NCBI RefSeq assembly: GCF_029109325.1
Contig: NZ_JAQKQJ010000010.1
Coordinates: 930,001-994,000 of the forward strand
Direction: 5' to 3'
DNA from: Nodosilinea sp. PGN35
Lineage (GTDB): Bacteria > Cyanobacteriota > Cyanobacteriia > Phormidesmidales > Phormidesmidaceae
Length of the DNA: 64,000 bases
Made by a program: the position numbers and the translations under genes. Position 1 is the stretch's first letter; each line of letters opens with the position of its first letter. A model generated the notes under the pieces. The model had not been told where the DNA came from, did no database searches, and saw only the letters and a program-made list of their open reading frames with translations. Below are positions 26,788 to 34,846 of the stretch, in pieces.

Positions 26788-27975
26788 ATGCACCCCCTCC
26801 AGCGCACCCTGATCAGCACCCATCGCCGCACCCGGCAGATCGTCCGGGTCGCCCGCGCCGTCTGGCGGGGAGAGGTTTCTCGCTATCCCGCCTTTGTCGA
26901 AGCCTTTGAGCGGCGCTACGCCGAGACGGTGGGGCGCGCCTACGGGCTGTCGCTGTGCAATGGCACCTCAGCCCTGGAGGCGGCTCTGTTTGCCGCCGGG
27001 GTGGGGCCTGGCGACGAGGTCATTGTGCCATCCTGCACCTTCCACGCCTCGATCGATCCAATCGTCAATGCCGGGGCTGTGCCGGTGTTTGCCGACGTCG
27101 AGGAAAAGTCCTGGACTCTCAGCCCCGTGGAGGTGCAGGCCAAAATTACCCCCCGCACCAGGGCGGTGATCGCGGTGCACCTGTGGGGCATTCCGGCGGC
27201 GATGGGGCCACTGCTGGCGGTGCTCAAGGATCGCAACATCACTCTGATCGAAGATGTCTCCCACGCCCACGGGGCCCGGTGGGGCGATCGCGCCTGCGGG
27301 GCCTTTGGGCGGTTTGGGGTGTTTAGCCTCCAGGGCAGCAAGCCGGTGGCGGCGGGGGAGGGGGCCATGGTGGTCACCGACCACTGGGCCGATTTTGTGC
27401 GGCTGTCGATGTGGGGACATTTTGACCGCCATAGCGCGCACTTTGGCGACATCGACGCCGAGGAATTTTGCCATACCGGAGTGGGCTACAAACGCCGCAT
27501 GGCTCCTTTGGGGGCGCTGCTGGCCGATGTTGACCTCGACTACCTGAGCTACTACAACCGCCTCAAGCGCAGGAATGTGGGCCGACTGGACGCCGAACTG
27601 GGCGATGTACCCGGCATTGCGATCGCCCGGCCCAGTCGAGAGGCCGTGCGGGGCGGCTTTTACCAGGGCTACCCAATTCTGCTGCTGGGCGATCGGGTCT
27701 CGCGGGCCACGGTGCAGCGCACCCTCAAGGCTGAGGGCATTGACGCCATTGCCTACCCGTTTCCGCTGCACCATCGGCTGCGGGTGTACACCGATCTGGC
27801 CTACCGCCACCACCAGCTGACCGGGCGACAGGTGGCCCCTGCCCCTCCTGCGGCGTACTCGCTACCGGTGACGGAGCAACTGGCCGATCATTTGATTCTT
27901 TTAGCACCCCGCCATCTGTTAACCCTCAGTCAAACGACTCTAAACACCCTCAGAAGAATCTTGAGCGCCCTCTGA
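26788..27975 (+). CDS. DegT/DnrJ/EryC1-family PLP-dependent sugar aminotransferase
   Basis: 395 aa. The family signatures are CNGTSALEAALFAAGVGPGDE, IEDVSHAHGA (D156 binds the pyridine N) and FSLQGSKPVAAGEGAMV with the PLP lysine K185. It transfers an amino group to a keto-sugar nucleotide. It starts 4 bp after the GMC oxidoreductase gene, forming a compact two-gene unit isolated from the large polysaccharide region by 9 kb. The segment FCHTGVGYKRRMAPLGALL matches the usual active-site loop. Confidence 0.9.
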   Translation: MHPLQRTLISTHRRTRQIVRVARAVWRGEVSRYPAFVEAFERRYAETVGRAYGLSLCNGTSALEAALFAAGVGPGDEVIVPSCTFHASIDPIVNAGAVPVFADVEEKSWTLSPVEVQAKITPRTRAVIAVHLWGIPAAMGPLLAVLKDRNITLIEDVSHAHGARWGDRACGAFGRFGVFSLQGSKPVAAGEGAMVVTDHWADFVRLSMWGHFDRHSAHFGDIDAEEFCHTGVGYKRRMAPLGALLADVDLDYLSYYNRLKRRNVGRLDAELGDVPGIAIARPSREAVRGGFYQGYPILLLGDRVSRATVQRTLKAEGIDAIAYPFPLHHRLRVYTDLAYRHHQLTGRQVAPAPPAAYSLPVTEQLADHLILLAPRHLLTLSQTTLNTLRRILSAL

Positions 27976-28083
27976 TACAAAATCTAATTTGCTAAACCCC
28001 AATTCATGCTCAGGCACCCCGTAGGGGCGTAACATGCTACGCCCCTGAAAAGCGGGTGTGCTCAGATAGGATTCGGCAAGTAT
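27975..28083. repeat. Miniature inverted-repeat element, family 1 variant
   Basis: 109 bp beginning ATACAAAATCTAATTTGCTA and ending ATTCGGCAAGTAT, with ACCCCAATTC inside, matching the architecture of the 107-bp elements at lower identity. The core stem is AGGGGCGTA (28023-28031)/TACGCCCCT (28038-28046). It overlaps the stop codon region of the aminotransferase gene and abuts the next element. Confidence 0.6.
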
Positions 28084-28183
28084 AGCCATGGTCAATTGAG
28101 TTAAGACATCAGCAGCCCTAGGAACGTTCAAACGTTTGAACATTCCTAGGAAAATTGTCCTAGCCAGACTGGCCACAGCTATA
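28081..28183. repeat. Miniature inverted-repeat element with central palindrome, family 2 copy 1
   Basis: 103 bp from TATAGCCATGGTCA to CCACAGCTATA. The ends are imperfect inverted repeats (TATAGC-(CA/TG)TGG(T/C)CA ... TTAAGACA/TAGGACA). The centre, 28117-28150, is a 34-bp palindrome with one mismatched pair, core GTTCAAACGTTTGAAC. A second copy lies inverted at 38077-38180. It sits between two family-1 elements, end to end. Confidence 0.72.
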
Positions 28184-28278
28184 TCAAACCCGCCTTGGGA
28201 ACCCCCAATTCAAAGCAGAGAGCCCGTAGGGGCATTGCAGTGCCCTACAAACCGGGGGTGTATAGCTAGGGTTCGATA
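28182..28278. repeat. Miniature inverted-repeat element, family 1 variant
   Basis: 97 bp bounded by TATCAAACCC (28182-28191) and GGGTTCGATA (28269-28278), inverted repeats with one mismatch. Inside, AACCCCCAATTC and CCGTAGGGGCATTGCAGTGCCCTAC give the same hairpin plan as the 107-bp elements. Confidence 0.65.
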
Positions 28279-28729
28279 CAGGTGAAAGAAACTACTGATG
28301 TACCTCTTTTCAGTAAACCTCGTCATAGGTCATTGCTATACATAAAATGGCCAGACGTGGGTTGCGGTTGAGGCACGGAGGCGAAGCCTCGCCGAAGGCA
28401 ATAAACCAATATCCGTCTGGGTTACGCTTCGCTAACCCAGCCTACAAACACCCGTGGCAATTTGCCTATAGGGCGTGCTGGATCCATCAAGTTTAGCGCG
28501 ATTGGGTGCCAGGGTGTGAGCACAGTCATCTGGGGCCTGAAATCGTAAAGAAACATCTCAGCGATCGCGTTTTACCTACCCTGTCTGGGTACCCCCTCTA
28601 CAATTGTCTGAGTCAGGCAATTTGGCCATCAAAGTAATTTCAGCAAGGAGACTGCCGCAGATTCAGGTATAAATTAGTGCACTCTTTAAGCCAGATCAGC
28701 GGCTTCAATTTGGAGGGCTGTACCAGAGA
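28279..28729. other. Spacer with repeat debris
   Basis: No gene. At 28376-28450 occurs GGAGGCGAAGCCTCGCCGAAGG followed by TGGGTTACGCTTCGCTAACCCA, a dispersed hairpin repeat also seen near 59150-59250 and 60120. Nothing else is recognised. The LuxR-type gene ends at 28730. Confidence 0.45.
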
Positions 28730-29356
28730 CTACTCTCCAATTGATCGCTGTTTAACCAAAATACTTTTCATGTGCTTTTTAACAGTGTTTGGGGTAATAG
28801 CTAACGCCTCAGCAATCTGTTTATAGGTATAGTTAGCTCGATGCAATACCCAAACCTCCTGTTCTCTTAGGGTTAGGCCCAATCGCCTGGCTTCCTCCAG
28901 GGCAAGATTCTGGGAAAATTGGTTTTGATCTTCCATTTTTAGTAGCAGGTAGTTTTGCCCGGCGATGGTGTCTTGAATCCAGCGAGCGTGAACGTGAAAT
29001 ACGGTCAGGCAGTCTACAAAGATGGTAGATTGGTTCAGCCAGCCCTGATGAGGGAACTTCTCCTTGGCTTCTATCATAAATTGCTTAATGTAGTCAATTT
29101 CCGCAGGCATATCCTCCGCAGGATGGGAGTTCTGATCAATTTTTTTGAGGATTTTAATAGCCTTGGAGTTGACGTAAATTAAACGGCTTTGTTCATTAAA
29201 TAAAATGACCCCATCTAGAACACTGGGGAGAATTTGCTGTAAAGCCAGGCGTAGGGCAGATTCCTCAGCGTTGTCAGGATGGATATTCAGAGCGTTTTCA
29301 AGGACTAGATCCAGATTTAAGGAGCAATTTTTGTTGAGCATGATTAATCTGTACAT
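28730..29356 (-). CDS. PAS-like plus LuxR-type HTH regulator (copy 1)
   Basis: 208 aa. Residues about 40-140 look like a PAS-type sensor domain (VLDGVILFNEQSRLIYVNSKA, NYLLLKMEDQNQ). Residues about 148-205 are a LuxR/GerE helix-turn-helix: LGLTLREQEVWVLHRANYTY then KQIAEALAITPNTVKKHMKSI. There is no receiver domain. A paralog of the same length lies at 32466-33092 on the other strand. It is likely a transcription factor responding to an intracellular signal. An alternative start 5 codons inside is possible. Confidence 0.85.
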   Translation of the reverse strand: MYRLIMLNKNCSLNLDLVLENALNIHPDNAEESALRLALQQILPSVLDGVILFNEQSRLIYVNSKAIKILKKIDQNSHPAEDMPAEIDYIKQFMIEAKEKFPHQGWLNQSTIFVDCLTVFHVHARWIQDTIAGQNYLLLKMEDQNQFSQNLALEEARRLGLTLREQEVWVLHRANYTYKQIAEALAITPNTVKKHMKSILVKQRSIGE

Positions 29357-29926
29357 GAGCTTAAGAATGATCGATTACAGCTACAGGCAATGGTCATTTC
29401 CCTAAGCCTCTTACTCTCTCTACCGATGCACTGCCCTAAGTGCCAACTCATATCATTCAGTGCGGCCCAGCAAGCCAAAAACCGAGGTTCCCTTCGTAGA
29501 ATTTTCGTTCTACCCGTAACGAAACCCGGCCAGATCAGGCAGCAGCTTTAGCTGATCTGAAGAAAGTTGTTAGTACTCAGCGGCGGCCTTCTGCTGTATC
29601 CGTGTAATTACTGGAGTGCTGGTAGCCAGCGGTGCCACGACGAGATCGGTGCCGCCTCTCAAGCCGTGGGTTATTTTAAGCAAGGCTCTAGCTGCCTGCA
29701 CGTATAGCGTTTGCCAGTGATGAGATCGCTTTTGCTCCTAAAACTTTGACCCAGGCTAGCTTTGCCCGGGTTTGCAGCAGGGTACCTACAGGGGGGAATT
29801 TTCAAACCCAGGCCACTTTGCAACTATCTAAGGTACAAGCAATCGCTGAACCGACGCTTCGGTTTGGAGCTTAGACTCCCGCTTGCTTGGCGGATGACCT
29901 TACATCGAAACAAAGAGGATACCTCT
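29357..29926. other. Long leader/spacer upstream of an unknown gene
   Basis: 570 bp between divergent genes. A small stem AACCGA (29849-29854)/TCGGTT (29859-29864) sits about 60 nt before the start at 29927. AGAGG is the ribosome site. No gene is convincing: frames through the region lack a usable start and motifs. Confidence 0.4.
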
Positions 29927-30526
29927 ATGCCTACGACCTCACCTGCGATCGAGCAAAAGTCGGAAGTGGTTTCGCCCGTCGAAATTGCTGAACCGCCCAC
30001 TGATATGGCCCTAAGGCTGCCAGCTCAAGGGGGGCTCTACACCGACACTGAAACCTACAGTCGAGAAATTTTGGGTCAAAGCCAGTTTGAACTCTACCAC
30101 CTCAAGGCTACGGGAATGCGGGGGCAGCTCCCCCCCTGGGGCCCTCATCCCGAACAGTCTAAGCACATCATCGACCTGGACGAAGACATGCAGGTGGGTG
30201 TGGTGATTAAGTTTGACCAGAGCCCCTTGACTCGTCTACTGCTCTGCCTGGGGGTGACCATCAAGGCCTACTTCCACTTTGAAGGGCAGGGTGCCGCCTC
30301 CGTAGAAACCGATCTGGCGGTGGTGGCTAGCTCCCAGGAAAATGTCTTTAAGTACTGGATCGGCACCATCATCAAACCTCAAGATCTGGGTTTGACCAAG
30401 GGCTACTACCTGGTGTCAGCCACGGTTGAGGTCGGCCCTCTGACCCACCGCTGCGGCCAGTTTATCTTTGGCTACGGCTACATTGGCGAGCGCCGGGTGC
30501 AAATTGCCGACCAGCCCTTTTCCTAA
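29927..30526 (+). CDS. Unknown cyanobacterial protein, beta-rich
   Basis: 199 aa from the ATG at 29927 (AGAGG 8 nt upstream). The first 60 residues are low-complexity, then comes a beta-rich domain: MQVGVVIKFDQSPLTRLLLC, IKAYFHFEGQG, DLGLTKGYYLVSATVEVGP, and the end YGYIGERRVQI. The GLxxGxYxxxxTV pattern and RxQI tail resemble the C-terminus of the next gene's product, so both may share a fold. No signal peptide or catalytic motif is seen. It lies between two LuxR-type paralogs. Confidence 0.72.
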   Translation: MPTTSPAIEQKSEVVSPVEIAEPPTDMALRLPAQGGLYTDTETYSREILGQSQFELYHLKATGMRGQLPPWGPHPEQSKHIIDLDEDMQVGVVIKFDQSPLTRLLLCLGVTIKAYFHFEGQGAASVETDLAVVASSQENVFKYWIGTIIKPQDLGLTKGYYLVSATVEVGPLTHRCGQFIFGYGYIGERRVQIADQPFS

Positions 30527-30688
30527 ACGCTTCTAAAGGCGGGGTCTAAACCCCTGCCCTTGATTAGCACAGCCGTCTGCGGTACCCAGACGCATTCCTC
30601 ACCCTTGCAGGTTACTAGTGCCTGCTAGTTTTCTTCAACCTTTGCCATGTCGGCCTGGCGTTGGCCCGACCCTAGTGGAGAACGAGCA

Positions 30689-31747
30689 ATGACAACTCCC
30701 CCTGGCGGTTTACCCCCCGCAGATGAGTATTCTTTAAACCAGATCAAGGGCATTGGCCCTACTCGGCAGCAGCAGCTGCAGACGCTGCTGGCCATTGCCA
30801 CTGTGCTCGACTTAGCCGCAGCTGAAGCAGCCGCCATTGAATCCGCCTTTCGAGAGGCGGGGTACCCCATTAACCGGGCCAATGCGGCGGCCTGGATCGC
30901 CCAAGCCCGTCAGTTGATTGAGGCGGAAACCCAAGCCCAGCAGGCAGGTAAAACGAGGAATCTAGCTGCCGAGCAGATCCCTCCAGAAGAGACCGTTGCT
31001 GAGGCGAAGGATGCGTCTTCCCCTGCGATCGCCGAGGGTTGGCAAACTCAGGCCACGGTGCTGCTAGAGTTTCAAACCCACGGGGAGGAAGCGATGCACC
31101 GCTGGCGATTGCTCAATCCAGCCTCCCAGGCGGCCGTGGTGCTGACCGACCAAGCGAGCGATTCCCTGCGGGCCTGGTTGCAGCACGCTGGCCATGTCTT
31201 CTTCCATCTCCCTGAGGACGAGCACGTCAGCCATGCTCTGCGGGCCTGGTTTCAGCAGCAGATCCCCATACCTCCCCTAAAAAAATCCCCGGATCGGGTG
31301 GAGTCGCTGCGGCAAGAGATCATTGATGGCCAACAGCAAGCGTTGGCGGTGCAGGTGCGAGCGGTACTGCTGCTACAGCCGCCAAATACAACTATGCCCA
31401 TCGGGGCGATCGCAGGGAATATCGGCTTTTCCGGGTCGTTGCAGGCAAATCAGCCCTTTCAAGTCGAGGTTTGCCTTGAGTTCCCCGAGGTAGGGCAGGG
31501 GGCACTGCTGCCGGACGTCAGCTACAGCGTTGAGGGCTTTGCCAAAGCCCTGACCTATCCCCACCGCACAATACCCCTCGGCCAAAGCCAACCCCGCATG
31601 CTGACCAGTAGTCAGACCCAGTACAAGAGTGCGATCGCAGCGGCGGGTTTGCCATCGGGTCTCTATCAGCTACAGATTACAATTGCCTGCCAAGGCGTTG
31701 ACATTCCCCTGGCTATTCATGAAATATCGCGCCTCCAAGTCATCTAA
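30689..31747 (+). CDS. Helix-hairpin-helix protein with beta-rich C-terminus
   Basis: 352 aa from the ATG at 30689 (GGAG 8 nt upstream). Residues about 10-60 form a helix-hairpin-helix-like motif (YSLNQIKGIGPTRQQQLQTL), usual in DNA- or nucleotide-binding proteins. A Gln/Ala-rich helical segment follows (about 65-120). The C-terminal half is beta-rich: VEVCLEFPEVGQGALLPDVS, ending with AAGLPSGLYQLQITIACQGV and EISRLQVI. The end resembles the 29927-30526 protein. Function unknown. Spacing to the neighbour is 162 bp, on the same strand. Confidence 0.75.
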   Translation: MTTPPGGLPPADEYSLNQIKGIGPTRQQQLQTLLAIATVLDLAAAEAAAIESAFREAGYPINRANAAAWIAQARQLIEAETQAQQAGKTRNLAAEQIPPEETVAEAKDASSPAIAEGWQTQATVLLEFQTHGEEAMHRWRLLNPASQAAVVLTDQASDSLRAWLQHAGHVFFHLPEDEHVSHALRAWFQQQIPIPPLKKSPDRVESLRQEIIDGQQQALAVQVRAVLLLQPPNTTMPIGAIAGNIGFSGSLQANQPFQVEVCLEFPEVGQGALLPDVSYSVEGFAKALTYPHRTIPLGQSQPRMLTSSQTQYKSAIAAAGLPSGLYQLQITIACQGVDIPLAIHEISRLQVI

Positions 31748-31788
31748 ATTGCTCAATTTCCTGGCCAAAAGTAGCATGAGTGCTGGCT

Positions 31789-32433
31789 ATGAGTAGCTTC
31801 GACTGGCAAGGATTTCTCAAAAACTGGAGCCAAGACTACCTAAACTACACCCAGGACTTAGATCGCCTCGACCCAGAAGTTGTGGAGTCTGAATGGCTTG
31901 GCTTTCCTGGTGCTTCTGAAGTCCAAATAGCAGCCGTAGAGGCTCGCCTGTCCATAGGGCTGCCTCCCTCCTATCGAGAATTCTTAAAGGTCAGCAATGG
32001 CTGGCGTCAAACCACCCCTTTCATCTATCGTATTCTGGCCATAGAAGAGGTTGAGTGGTTTGCCCTCAGGCACGCTGAGTGGATTGCATCCTTCAAACAA
32101 AAATTTAGTTCCTGCCAATCTTTAACACCGTTAGATAACTTGTCTAACGGAGCCTCAAGTGGTCATTCCATTGCCGATAACGAGTATTTTATCTATGGTC
32201 AAGACCAGGATTGCAGCAAAATCAGGCTCGAGTACTTAAATGATTGTCTAGGCATCAGTGAAAAGGGAGAGTCCTCCATTTATCTTCTGAATCCAAGGGT
32301 GCTTGACCGTCAACAGGAGTGGGAAGCCTGGTTTTTTGGCGATTGGTTACCCGGAGCCGATCGCTATTCATCCTTTCAAACCATGATGGAAGCAGAGTAC
32401 AGAAATTTCTTGGAAATGCGAGAGATTTTGTAG
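31789..32433 (+). CDS. SMI1/KNR4 (SUKH) family protein
   Basis: 214 aa from the ATG at 31789. The SUKH core is seen as WLGFPGASEVQIAAVEARL, IGLPPSYREFLKVSNGWRQ and FIYRILAIEEVEWF. SUKH proteins are often immunity proteins against contact-dependent or polymorphic toxins, but many stand-alone members have other roles; no toxin gene is adjacent here. It lies 41 bp after the helix-hairpin-helix gene and 32 bp before the second PAS-LuxR gene, so it may be co-transcribed with them. Confidence 0.82.
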   Translation: MSSFDWQGFLKNWSQDYLNYTQDLDRLDPEVVESEWLGFPGASEVQIAAVEARLSIGLPPSYREFLKVSNGWRQTTPFIYRILAIEEVEWFALRHAEWIASFKQKFSSCQSLTPLDNLSNGASSGHSIADNEYFIYGQDQDCSKIRLEYLNDCLGISEKGESSIYLLNPRVLDRQQEWEAWFFGDWLPGADRYSSFQTMMEAEYRNFLEMREIL

Positions 32434-32465
32434 GCATTAGCAGGCTTTATCCTAGCCCCAGGACA

Positions 32466-33092
32466 ATGGAAGCAACTACTCTCAACCAAAATATCAGGGT
32501 CTTAGTCAATGAATCCTTTAAACAGAGAATCTTCTCAAACACCGATTATGGAGGGCTCAGCAACCATCAGTCTGGCAAAAATCTGGTAGAAGAATTAATC
32601 GGAGGAATTCTGGTTTTCAACGATCAGCAAAAGCTAATTTACGCTAGCGAATCGGCCTACCGAGTTTTGAGCCAATTGAAGCAATCGGAGGATCCTCAAA
32701 ACTCTATTCCCCACGAAATTCGACATATTTGCAAATCACTGGTACAGAGTAGACACCTGTTTCCCAATCAAAACTGGTTAATTGAATTTGATATTTTCAC
32801 TAACGCTGCCACGACCCTTCATATTTGTTCTCGCTGGCTAAACCTGGATGTTATCGACCATCCCTATCTATTGCTCACTATTGAAGATCGCCAGCAGGCT
32901 ATTCTCAATCTCATCATTGAAGAAGCAGAACGCTACGGATTGACTCCCCGGGAAAAGGAGGTGTGGCTTTTGCAGCAGAACAACTGCACCTACAAACAGA
33001 TCGCCGCTGAACTGGGCATCACCCCCAATACGGTGAAAAAGCACATGCGCAGCATCTATGCCAAGAAGAAAGCGCAGCAGAAAGAGGCCTAA
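32466..33092 (+). CDS. PAS-like plus LuxR-type HTH regulator (copy 2)
   Basis: 208 aa from the ATG at 32466, preceded by AGGA. Its length and layout match the copy at 28730-29356: sensor segment LVEELIGGILVFNDQQKLIYA, then YLLLTIEDRQQA, and the HTH YGLTPREKEVWLLQQNNCTY - KQIAAELGITPNTVKKHMRS. The two regulators enclose the two unknown proteins and the SUKH protein. No receiver domain is present. It is likely a DNA-binding regulator whose signal is unknown. Confidence 0.85.
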   Translation: MEATTLNQNIRVLVNESFKQRIFSNTDYGGLSNHQSGKNLVEELIGGILVFNDQQKLIYASESAYRVLSQLKQSEDPQNSIPHEIRHICKSLVQSRHLFPNQNWLIEFDIFTNAATTLHICSRWLNLDVIDHPYLLLTIEDRQQAILNLIIEEAERYGLTPREKEVWLLQQNNCTYKQIAAELGITPNTVKKHMRSIYAKKKAQQKEA

Positions 33093-33545
33093 ATCCAGCT
33101 CTGGCGACGGGCACTATTTGCTTTGCCCGGCCGGCGCAGTGTTTTTAACTGTAGCGATGGCCATAGCGAGGACATTGACTCCTGCCCCGCTCAAGCGCTC
33201 CGTGTAGCGATTGCTTCAAGCGTACGGGTCAAGTCCTAAACGTTCTGGCGGTGGCTATAATTGCGCCATCCTTGGTAAAACTTTGGTGCACCAAGCTAGT
33301 ACTGCCTGGCAGAAATATGGCCACCGTTGCTGAGGTTGTCAGGTCTCGGGTGTCAGGGGTCAGGAATGGTTAGTTGACTTATGCCTGAGGGTACTAGCCT
33401 TTGCAAACTTCCTGTTACACGCATCAGAAATACTCACGACTTCCTCACGGAAGGGGATTGAGAATGTCTACAGTGATTTTGCCGTTGCAATCTGGGGCTT
33501 GCTCTGGATCAGCCGTTCTTTTTACCTCAAGTATTGCCTAAGCCA
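33093..33545. other. Spacer without recognisable gene
   Basis: 453 bp. GGGGATTGAG near 33457 and neighbouring AT stretches may belong to the promoter of the DUF1816 gene. No tRNA, terminator or family repeat was found. Confidence 0.4.
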
Positions 33546-33809
33546 ATGATAAAACAACTTTTTCTCAATCTTGCCCAGCTGGGCAAGGGTGACTGGTGGA
33601 TAGAAATAATTACCAGCAAGCCCCAGTGTATTTACTATTTTGGCCCCTTTGCCACCCTTCAAGAGGCCGAGGCTATGGAGCCTGGCTTTGTAGAGGACCT
33701 GCTTGAAGAAGGTGTTTACACGCTACAAGCAATTGTCAAACAGTGTCACCCAACCCAGCTCACCATTTTTGAAGCAGCGGAAACCGCTGACGCTGTGCCG
33801 ATGGTCTAG
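33546..33809 (+). CDS. DUF1816 domain protein
   Basis: 87 aa from the ATG at 33546. The family pattern is complete: GDWWIEIITSKPQCIYYFGP, EAEAMEPGFVEDLLEEGVYT, and IVKQCHPTQLTIFE. DUF1816 proteins are small, cyanobacterial, and of unknown function; some appear next to phycobilisome or regulatory genes. The hetP-like gene follows 112 bp downstream on the same strand. Confidence 0.82.
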   Translation: MIKQLFLNLAQLGKGDWWIEIITSKPQCIYYFGPFATLQEAEAMEPGFVEDLLEEGVYTLQAIVKQCHPTQLTIFEAAETADAVPMV

Positions 33810-33921
33810 GGATTAGAACTGGCTCATCCACTTGAAATTATTGAGCAGAGGCAGGGTTTGGTAGCCCTGAGGCATTCCTTGATCAAATAAATTCATACTT
33901 TTTTTGCTTTGGAGAGTTTTC

Positions 33922-34227
33922 ATGTCGCGATACACCACTGTTTCCCCAGCCAGTTTGACCGCCACCAGTCGAGCCATGAGTGCTGAGCAGTTTGACCAGG
34001 TGGTAAAGGCAATTGTAGAGGGCAAATATTCCTGGGCCTGCGTTTTGATCTTGCGCTGTGCGGGCTACAATCCTGCCCACTACCTGCCCTACCGCACCTA
34101 CAAGCGACTGATCAAGGAAAACCGCCTTCAGCCTGCCGAGACCCAAAACACCCAGCCCAGTGAAACCGCAGCTCGGCCTGGGCAGTCGTTGTGTATGGCG
34201 GCTCAGCCCATGCCTAGTCGGGGTTGA
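33922..34227 (+). CDS. HetP-family protein
   Basis: 101 aa from the ATG at 33922 with GGAGA upstream. The conserved HetP core is plain: MSAEQFDQVVKAIVEGKYSW, ACVLILRCAGYNPAHYLPYR, TYKRLIKEN. In heterocyst-forming cyanobacteria HetP and its homologs control commitment to heterocyst differentiation. Homologs also occur in strains without heterocysts, where their role is unknown; nothing in this window shows nitrogen-fixation genes. The 3' end overlaps the convergent YdcF-like gene by 14 bp. Confidence 0.85.
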   Translation: MSRYTTVSPASLTATSRAMSAEQFDQVVKAIVEGKYSWACVLILRCAGYNPAHYLPYRTYKRLIKENRLQPAETQNTQPSETAARPGQSLCMAAQPMPSRG

Positions 34228-34789
34228 GGCTGGCCCCGGTTTTGCCCGTGGCTAGCCAAACCAGCGATCGCAGGCAGTCGCGCAGGGTACGCAGGGGCAA
34301 CTCAGGGGCGCGATCGGGGGCCGCCAGCGCCACGGGCGTTACCACAATGCCCCGGCTGCCAAACACAATGGCGGCAATGGCGAGCGATCGCCCCATATGG
34401 TAGTCCGAGGTGATCAGGTAGATATGGCGAATGCGGCGGGTCTCAAAGTCGGCTACGGTGCAGGTAAAGTTGGTGACGGTGTCGGTGGCGCAGCCATCGT
34501 AGTGCACGAGGGCCGCCGGTACCGCCGCCTGGCGAAAGATCGCTGCGTTCACGGCCTGCCCCTGGGGGTTGCCCGAGACCCAGAGGGGCAAATTGGGGTG
34601 CTGCCCCGAAAACTGGGCCGCAAAGCGGACGCGGCTGGTTTGGCCTTCTAGCACCAAAATGGCCTGGGGCATAGGGGCCTGGCGCTGGGCCAGGGTCAGC
34701 TGCACAGCCAGCCAACCCGCCAGCACCAGCAGCCCCACGACTGCCCCCAGCGCACCGTAAGCCACCCATAGATATCGGCGGGGCACCAT
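34214..34789 (-). CDS. YdcF/SanA (DUF218) family membrane protein
   Basis: 191 aa. One N-terminal transmembrane helix (YGALGAVVGLLVLAGWLAV) is followed by the DUF218 core: AILVLEGQTSRVRFAAQF, LPLWVSGNPQGQAVNAAIF, DTVTNFTCTVADF, HIYLITSDYHMGRSLAIA. Members are implicated in envelope or lipid-carrier maintenance (SanA, ElyC). It is convergent with the hetP-like gene and 57 bp from the PpiC-like gene on the same strand. Confidence 0.85.
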   Translation of the reverse strand: MVPRRYLWVAYGALGAVVGLLVLAGWLAVQLTLAQRQAPMPQAILVLEGQTSRVRFAAQFSGQHPNLPLWVSGNPQGQAVNAAIFRQAAVPAALVHYDGCATDTVTNFTCTVADFETRRIRHIYLITSDYHMGRSLAIAAIVFGSRGIVVTPVALAAPDRAPELPLRTLRDCLRSLVWLATGKTGASLNPD

Positions 34790-34846
34790 AGCAAGCTTCG
34801 ACCCAACGACTACTGGGTGCTCAACACCCGCGACAACCCAGCGACA

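Noticed and set aside
27975..28278. CRISPR array
   Set aside because: Repeats are unequal, inverted and of different families, without regular spacers.
28269..28278. tRNA T-loop like GGGTTCGATA
   Set aside because: It is the end of an inverted-repeat element; no cloverleaf can be formed around it.
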